Shown here: piece after piece, positions 58,889 through 64,000 of the stretch
Numbering within the stretch: the first letter of the stretch is position 1
Layout: each line of letters opens with the position of its first letter
Source of the DNA: Bacteroidota bacterium
Lineage (GTDB): Bacteria; Bacteroidota; Bacteroidia; Bacteroidales; Prolixibacteraceae
Assembly: GCA_023251455.1 (NCBI GenBank)
Contig: JAHEYT010000044.1
Location: 1-64,000, forward strand
Length of the DNA stretch: 64,000 nt
Reading direction: 5' to 3'
Notes under the pieces: model-generated
What the model was told of the DNA's origin: nothing
Seen by the model: only the letters and a program-made list of their open reading frames with translations
The model's database searches: none
Made by a program: the position numbers and the translations under genes

Positions 58889-61357
58889 ATGAACACCGCC
58901 TACCCACTTTGGCCGATTTCGATTCTGATTATTCTGTTTTACTCGCTGTCGTTTGCTTTCTCACGGATCGGCCTGGTAAGCAAGGTAACCCACCGCAAAT
59001 TCTGGAATGTGTTGTTGTTACTGGCATTTCTGACTGCCGGTTTGATTGGCCTACTGATGGTGGTAAAAATCAATTACAAACTGGAAATACCGTTCTACGA
59101 AAAGCTGGTGGGCTATCACGTCAGCTTTGGAATCGGGATGGCAGTCATCGGTTTTTTTCATCTTTGGTGGCACCTCAATTATTACTTCCAGCTTTTCAGG
59201 AGCGAAAAGGGCAGCGATTTTCATCAACCGGTTATTGTAGAGAATAATCTGGATGCCAGCATTTTACAGTTGTTCACGTTTTTACTAGGAAGTACGTCAA
59301 TCATTGCCCAGGTTATTTTGCTTCGCGAATTCCTGACCGTCTTCAGTGGCAACGAACTCGTTTTCGGGCTGGTGCTTGCCAACTGGATGATCCTTACCGG
59401 GCTGGGCGCTTATCTGGGAAAATTTCCACTTCGAATGAAAAAGGCATTTCCGGTTATCGTTACCAGCCTGCTTTTGCTTTCGTCACTTCCGTTTGTCACT
59501 GCATTTTTGATCAACTACCTGAAAAATATGGTGTTCCCGATTGGCTTCCTGATCAATGTTTTTCAAATCTTTTATTCTTCGCTGCTGCTTTTAATCCCAT
59601 TTTGCCTTGTAAGCGGCTTCTTATTTACATTCATTTCCAAATGTTATTCCGAAGTGAGGAATAAAAACGAAACCGGTTCGGTGTATGGTTTCGAATCGGT
59701 TGGCAGTATTGTTGGTGGTTTGCTGAGCGGATTGCTCTTCATTTTCGTTTTTTCGTCGATCGAAAGCCTGCTGGTATTGGTCATCATAAATGGCTTGGTG
59801 CTTTTTCTGATCAGTCTGAAAAAATCAACCGGCAAATTTGCCTGGATTTCACTTCTGGTGGTTATTCCGGCCTTCGTGCTACTCTTTTTTCATCCTGAAA
59901 ATCGGATTCGAAGCTTGGTTTATCCCAATCAGGAAGTGGTGGTTTCGAAAGATTCGCCTCACGGAAACATTGTAATTACCCGTCGCGAAAAGCTGTGGAG
60001 CGTGTACAGCAACAATGTATTGCTGTTCGATTCTGAGAATTTTACGCTGAACGAAGAAGCCGTCCATTTCGCCATGCTTCAACATCCGGATCCGAAGAAG
60101 ATTTTGCTGGTTTCAGGTGGACTTTCAGGGCAAATTGCCGAGCTGAAGAAATACAACCCTGCTTTGATCGATTATGTGGAAGATAACCGTTGGTTGTTGA
60201 AACTAATGAAAGATACCCTGGCAAAAATGATTGACGAAAGCATTGCTGTTCACGTCGCTGATCCACTGCGTTTTATCCGGAATACTGCGCAAAATTACGA
60301 TGTCGCGATCCTGAATCTTCCTTTGCCTTCAACGCTGCAAAACAACCGGTTTTTTACGCTTGAGTTTTTCACTTTGCTGAAGAAAAAACTTTCGCCCGGA
60401 GCAGTGTTATCCTTTGGGATACAATCTCCGCCCAATTACCTCAATCAGGAGGCGGTTGACCTGAATTCGACCATTTATGCAAGCTTGAAAAAGGTGTTTC
60501 AAAACGTGATCATCATCCCCGGTGAGCAAAACTATTTCCTGGCATCCGATGCGGCATTAACCTACCAAATCGCAGAACGCGTTCAGGCGGAAGGCATCGA
60601 AAACCGCTATGTGAATTCGTATTATGTCGACGATGCATTGCTGAAGATGAGGGGCGAAACCATTCTTTCGGCTTTAAATCCTTTGGCGGAAATCAACCAA
60701 AATCTGCGACCGGTTTTGTACCAACAGCAGCTGGCTTATTGGTTGAGTCAGTTTAAAGGAAAGTATTGGCTAATGGCTGCTTTAGCCGGAGCGCTTGCTT
60801 TGTTTGTTTTTATCCGGGGAAGCACGCCTTCGCAAGTTATGTTCCTGACCGGATTTTCCGCTTCGGGTCTGGAAATATTGCTGCTTTTCGGCTTGCAGGT
60901 TTTCTTCGGAAATATTTACCTGCTCACCAGTTTCGTATTCACCGGTTTTATGCTCGGACTGGCCATCGGATCATTCATCGGAAAGTCTTTTACGGAGAAA
61001 AATTACCTGTTGGTTACTCAGCTTCTGATCGGTGGTTTTGCTGCATTGATTGGCATTGCTCTTTTTCCATCGGGAATGGCAGACCTGGCACCCGCGTTTG
61101 TTTATCTGCTGTATCTGGCAGCAACCGTTCTGATTGGTTTATTTACCGGGTTTCAGTTTGCACAGGTTAGCCAGAACCGAACCGGAAATTATGCCGAAAT
61201 TTCAGGAAAAACATACAGCTACGATTTGGTTGGTTCGGCTTTAGGTGCGTTTGTTGTGAGTGTTTTTCTGGTGCCGAGACTGGGTATTTTTGAATCGGTA
61301 CTAATTATCGCATTGGCCAATTTTGTGTTTGGTATCGGATTGATTTTAAAGAGGTAA
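58889..61357 (+). CDS. Membrane-bound spermidine-synthase-like protein (spermine/spermidine synthase fold between two membrane parts)
   Basis: An 822-residue protein. About ten membrane helices lie in residues 1-330 (for example IAQVILLREFLTVFSGNELV, typical of fused spermidine-synthase membrane proteins). Residues about 340-590 are a soluble Rossmann-type methyltransferase/aminopropyltransferase-like domain (ILLVSGGLSGQIAELKKYNP, DYVEDNRWLLKL, YDVAILNLPLP). About seven more helices follow, ending in KTYSYDLVGSALGAFVVSVF. Catalytic Asp residues typical for true SpeE are not clearly visible. It always may act on a membrane substrate together with MEMO-AMMECR1 and AmrS genes around it. Confidence 0.78.
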   Translation: MNTAYPLWPISILIILFYSLSFAFSRIGLVSKVTHRKFWNVLLLLAFLTAGLIGLLMVVKINYKLEIPFYEKLVGYHVSFGIGMAVIGFFHLWWHLNYYFQLFRSEKGSDFHQPVIVENNLDASILQLFTFLLGSTSIIAQVILLREFLTVFSGNELVFGLVLANWMILTGLGAYLGKFPLRMKKAFPVIVTSLLLLSSLPFVTAFLINYLKNMVFPIGFLINVFQIFYSSLLLLIPFCLVSGFLFTFISKCYSEVRNKNETGSVYGFESVGSIVGGLLSGLLFIFVFSSIESLLVLVIINGLVLFLISLKKSTGKFAWISLLVVIPAFVLLFFHPENRIRSLVYPNQEVVVSKDSPHGNIVITRREKLWSVYSNNVLLFDSENFTLNEEAVHFAMLQHPDPKKILLVSGGLSGQIAELKKYNPALIDYVEDNRWLLKLMKDTLAKMIDESIAVHVADPLRFIRNTAQNYDVAILNLPLPSTLQNNRFFTLEFFTLLKKKLSPGAVLSFGIQSPPNYLNQEAVDLNSTIYASLKKVFQNVIIIPGEQNYFLASDAALTYQIAERVQAEGIENRYVNSYYVDDALLKMRGETILSALNPLAEINQNLRPVLYQQQLAYWLSQFKGKYWLMAALAGALALFVFIRGSTPSQVMFLTGFSASGLEILLLFGLQVFFGNIYLLTSFVFTGFMLGLAIGSFIGKSFTEKNYLLVTQLLIGGFAALIGIALFPSGMADLAPAFVYLLYLAATVLIGLFTGFQFAQVSQNRTGNYAEISGKTYSYDLVGSALGAFVVSVFLVPRLGIFESVLIIALANFVFGIGLILKR

Positions 61358-61428
61358 TAATCCACGACAAACGAAACCTGAAGGACTGATTTTCGTTCAA
61401 AAAAACATTGAGTAGTATACTAAACACC

Positions 61429-62556
61429 ATGGAAAACAGCGAAATGAATAAGCGGGAATTTTTAAAATACGGACTGGCAGCAACGGGAGCCATCGCAGGT
61501 GCACCGTTGATGGGTTTTGCCGGAAATGTCAGCGAAAAACCCTGGAGGTGGAGCAAAGAAGGAATGTATTGGTCGTCGACACCGCGTGGCCCGAAATGCC
61601 TGATTTGTCCGAACGAATGCATCATCAAGGAAGGAGAAACGGGCGTATGCCATAACCGGACGAATTATCAGGGGAAAATCTATTCACTTGCTTACGGAAA
61701 TCCGTGTGCCGTGAACATCGACCCGATTGAAAAGAAACCACTGAACCATTTTTTACCCGGTTCAAAGGCTTTCTCCATTGGCACCGCAGGCTGTAACCTA
61801 GCTTGCATTAATTGCCAGAACTGGACCATTTCTCAGGTGAGCCCCAAAGAAACGCGAAACTACGACTTGATGCCCGATAAGTTGATTGTCCAGGCGATTG
61901 CCGGAAAGTGCCAATCTATTGCTTATACCTATTCAGAGCCCATTTCCTTTTATGAATACACGCTCGACTCGGCCAAATTGGCGCGGCAGGAAGGCATCAG
62001 AAATGTGCTGGTTTCTGCCGGCTACATTAACGATGAACCGCTTCGCAATTGGTGTAAATACATTGATGCCGCCCGTATTGATCTGAAATCGTTCAGCAAC
62101 GATATTTACATGAAACTCAGCGCCGGTGCGCTTCAGCCGGTTTTAGATACGTTGAAAACATTTGCTGAAATGGGTGTCTGGCTCGAAATCATCAATCTGG
62201 TGGTACCCAGTTGGACGGATAACCTGGATATGGTTAAACGCATGTGCAACTGGTTGGTCGAAAATAAACTTGAAAATTCACCACTTCATTTCGACCGCTT
62301 TCATCCCGATTATAAACTCACTCAATTGTCAGCTACACCAATTGGAATACTTACCCAAGCCCGTGAAATTGCATTTGCCGCCGGAATCAAATATGTTTAC
62401 ATCGGCAATGTTCCCGGCCTTGATGCGCAAAACACCATTTGCCCGAAATGCAAGGAAACAGTGGTTGAACGACGTGGATTTACGGTTGTTCAGAATAATG
62501 TGGCGAAAGGCGCTTGCAAAAAATGTGGTGAGAAAATCCCCGGAGTTTGGGAATAA
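61429..62556 (+). CDS. amrS: AmmeMemoRadiSam system radical SAM enzyme (AmrS)
   Basis: A 375-residue enzyme. The N-terminus has a Tat-like region (MNKREFLKYGLAATGAIAGA) with KR instead of RR. PKCLICPNECIIKEGETGVC is a Cys-rich entry domain, the SAM cluster is GTAGCNLACINCQNW (Cx3Cx2C), and the C-terminal tail has CPKCKETVVERRG and ACKKCGEKIPG, a zinc-ribbon. I use the ATG at 61429; the longer frame starts with TTG, and the ATG at 61444 is also possible. It forms a cluster with MEMO-AMMECR1 and the membrane spermidine-synthase-like gene. Confidence 0.92.
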   Translation: MENSEMNKREFLKYGLAATGAIAGAPLMGFAGNVSEKPWRWSKEGMYWSSTPRGPKCLICPNECIIKEGETGVCHNRTNYQGKIYSLAYGNPCAVNIDPIEKKPLNHFLPGSKAFSIGTAGCNLACINCQNWTISQVSPKETRNYDLMPDKLIVQAIAGKCQSIAYTYSEPISFYEYTLDSAKLARQEGIRNVLVSAGYINDEPLRNWCKYIDAARIDLKSFSNDIYMKLSAGALQPVLDTLKTFAEMGVWLEIINLVVPSWTDNLDMVKRMCNWLVENKLENSPLHFDRFHPDYKLTQLSATPIGILTQAREIAFAAGIKYVYIGNVPGLDAQNTICPKCKETVVERRGFTVVQNNVAKGACKKCGEKIPGVWE

Positions 62557-62565
62557 AGTATTATT

Positions 62566-62602
62566 AGTCAGGGCTTCACTCAAAGTGAAGCCCTGACTTT
62601 TT
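62566..62602. terminator. Strong bidirectional terminator
   Basis: AGTCAGGGCTTCACT (62566-62580) and AGTGAAGCCCTGACT (62584-62598) are perfectly complementary with loop CAA and followed by T bases. It separates the convergent amrS and SDR-like genes. Confidence 0.85.
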
Positions 62603-62605
62603 ATT

Positions 62606-63244
62606 TTAAATGCTTGCTACAAAAGGTGATTTTCGGATGTAAGTTTCATCAAAAAGCTGATCGGCCAGAAAAACGGCCAAATTCCCTGCATTAATTTTAT
62701 TCGAAGGACAATCTTCCTGATTTATGGCTAACTCTCCCGTTGCATTCACAAATTCGATAAACGGAACACGAACTAACGTCCAATCTAAGGTGCATTCAGC
62801 CAAAAAAGCATAGGCCTTTTGTCGGTCGGTGTGTATTTCCGGAAAGTTCGTTTTCATCCATTCAGTCGCTATACTTGTTTCCGCACTTTTTCGATCAGAT
62901 GGAGTATCAACATTCAATCCTGCCAGTGAAATGAATCTTTTCAGGCCAAATTCGTTCATAGCTTCCAACACGTTTGTCACAGCCCGGCTGGCTACCATCG
63001 GTTCGCCCGGACGTTGTCCTACTGTGCTGATTACCGCCTGACAGCCTTGAACCAGGTTGCGGATTGCCTCGGGATCGGTTGCGTCACCTTTGATGATCTC
63101 GATTAACGGACTTGTGATTTGGAATTCTTCAGGTTTCCGGAGAAGCAGTTTGATTTGAAATCCCCGATCTATTAAATTATTTACCAGATATTTGCCTGTA
63201 CGGCCACCGCCGCCAAGAACGGCAATTCTTATTTGTTGTTTCAT
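62606..63244 (-). CDS. NAD(P)H-binding protein (atypical SDR, NmrA-like)
   Basis: A 212-residue Rossmann protein. The motif AVLGGGGRTGKYLVNNLIDR (residues about 8-27) binds NAD(P). It then has LLLRKPEEF, IIKGDATDPEAIRNLVQGCQ and ISTVGQRPG, the pattern of NAD(P)-binding_10 family members. The active-site Tyr-Lys pair of classical SDRs is absent. The ATG at 63244 is chosen; 15 codons upstream are open. Function unknown, possibly sensing redox state or reducing small quinone-like compounds. Confidence 0.85.
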   Translation of the reverse strand: MKQQIRIAVLGGGGRTGKYLVNNLIDRGFQIKLLLRKPEEFQITSPLIEIIKGDATDPEAIRNLVQGCQAVISTVGQRPGEPMVASRAVTNVLEAMNEFGLKRFISLAGLNVDTPSDRKSAETSIATEWMKTNFPEIHTDRQKAYAFLAECTLDWTLVRVPFIEFVNATGELAINQEDCPSNKINAGNLAVFLADQLFDETYIRKSPFVASI

Positions 63245-63546
63245 TTTTTTCTCTATAAAATTTTGACAATAGACTACTATTCGTTCCATTGCTTTTTGAA
63301 ACGAAATCAGCAGAACAGATCTGGACTGCTGACTGAAATTAATATTTATATAGAGAGTTTAATGGCTCAAAAATACGATATTTTTTGCACGAAGAACGTT
63401 CAAAAACAGGATGTAAAATTTTGAAAGTCCGGAGAACGAAATGGAGAGATGGCGTATGGTACAACAACTGACAAAATCTCAGAACTTTTTTACCTTTACC
63501 GGAAAGACAAGATTTCATTTTCCGGAAATCGTAAAAAAACTGTACC
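63245..63546. other. Gene-free stretch between divergent genes
   Basis: 302 bases with the promoters of the SDR-like gene and the MarC gene. I see no coding frame, repeat or hairpin that I can support. Confidence 0.4.
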
Positions 63547-64000
63547 ATGAATGATGCTCTTTCCTTCGGACTTTTATGTTTTACCTCGTTCTTCACGCTG
63601 ATTAATCCACTCAGTACCATGCCGGTATTTATGACCATGACCGCCGGGCTGACCGAAAAGGAACGCACCCGGACTGCCCGGAAAGCATCGATTGTGGCCT
63701 TGATCACTATCATCATTTTCGCACTTTCGGGGCAATTGCTCTTTAAATTCTTCGGCATTTCGGTAAATAGTTTCAGGGTAGTTGGTGGCGTCATCTTTTT
63801 TATCATGGGCATGGATATGCTTCAGGCGCGGCTTGGGCAGGTGAAAATTAAAGATTCGGAAGTAAAAGCCTACGTGAACGATATTTCGGTAACTCCGCTG
63901 GCTATTCCGATGATTTGCGGTCCCGGCGCCATTACCAACTCCATTGTTTTGATGGAAGATGCCTCGACCCTGACCCGGAAGATTATTCTTTTCGGTATAA
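63547..64000 (+). CDS. MarC-family integral membrane protein, cut by window end
   Basis: The first 151 residues of a MarC/NAAT-type protein: MNDALSFGLLCFTSFFTLIN, then PLSTMPVFMTMTAGLTEKER and, after a charged loop, the helices ALITIIIFALSGQLLFKFFG and FRVVGGVIFFIMGMDMLQAR. PLAIPMICGPGAI is the family signature. MarC proteins have six helices, so about two are missing. Transport function is unproven in the family. Confidence 0.9.
   Translation, partial: MNDALSFGLLCFTSFFTLINPLSTMPVFMTMTAGLTEKERTRTARKASIVALITIIIFALSGQLLFKFFGISVNSFRVVGGVIFFIMGMDMLQARLGQVKIKDSEVKAYVNDISVTPLAIPMICGPGAITNSIVLMEDASTLTRKIILFGI

Overview
The window looks like chromosomal DNA of a Bacteroidota species, class Bacteroidia. 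The evidence is a DUF4249 lipoprotein beside a TonB-dependent receptor, a DUF5020 porin beside a purine permease, a fused AmmeMemoRadiSam B/A protein, many thioredoxin-fold lipoproteins, A/T-rich leader regions without clear Shine-Dalgarno sequences, and a tRNA-Val(GAC). A Prolixibacteraceae/Marinilabiliales-type organism is my best guess, from gene style only.

Region 1 (1-9.95 kb) is an AT-rich accessory island. It is bounded by the right end of an IS3-family element on the left and by tRNA-Val with a decayed tyrosine-recombinase tail on the right. The IS removed the start codon of a secreted Cys-rich protein gene. The island then carries a predicted pPIWI-associated nuclease in a gene-cassette-like context, a umuD-umuC-SRAP mutagenesis/repair cassette behind a 39-bp near-perfect palindrome, AbiH, and a three-gene module (short antitoxin-like protein, SecB-like chaperone, putative ADP-ribosyltransferase-like toxin) that resembles toxin-antitoxin-chaperone defence systems.

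Region 2 (10-19.5 kb) holds a membrane-spanning regulator (PLC-like + LamG outside, SARP/BTAD-like DNA-binding inside), a tetraheme NapC/NrfH-like cytochrome fused to a sulfatase-modifying-factor domain, a Tat-exported Gfo/Idh oxidoreductase, and a glycosyltransferase pair. TTAACCC heptamers at 11-12 bp spacing stand before the regulator itself, the cytochrome gene and the glycosyltransferase operon, so a small regulon can be proposed.

Region 3 (19.6-23.7 kb) is accessory again: a beta-propeller lipoprotein, REP-like hairpins, and what I read as one complete and one truncated integron-type gene cassette with attC-like boundaries, without an integrase in the window. It ends in an array of CTTAAG-centred units kept in strict 21-bp phase over about 380 bp.

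Region 4 (23.8-42.9 kb) has the purine permease/DUF5020 pair, an aldo/keto reductase, an acyl-CoA synthetase, DUF2461, a six-gene thiol/persulfide cluster (thioredoxins, rhodaneses, CoA-disulfide reductase fused to three rhodanese domains) divergent from a Crp/Fnr regulator, an ECF sigma/anti-sigma operon with exported proteins that have Gly/Lys-rich tails and a DUF2202 ferritin-like lipoprotein, an orphan IS1595-type zinc-finger protein, a 49-residue zinc-ribbon protein, a methyltransferase, TcdA and a TlpA-like protein.

Region 5 (42.9-64 kb) has DUF4249/TonB receptor, a signalling operon (TerB-like, histidine kinase, receiver, receiver-cyclase, HD-YitT fusion), a second ECF sigma unit, TrpS, a B12-binding radical SAM protein, and an AmmeMemoRadiSam cluster (MEMO-AMMECR1 fusion, membrane spermidine-synthase-like protein, radical SAM enzyme). 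It ends with an NAD(P)-binding protein and a MarC-family gene cut by the window end. Two REPIN-like inverted REP doublets lie at 27.2 and 54.8 kb.
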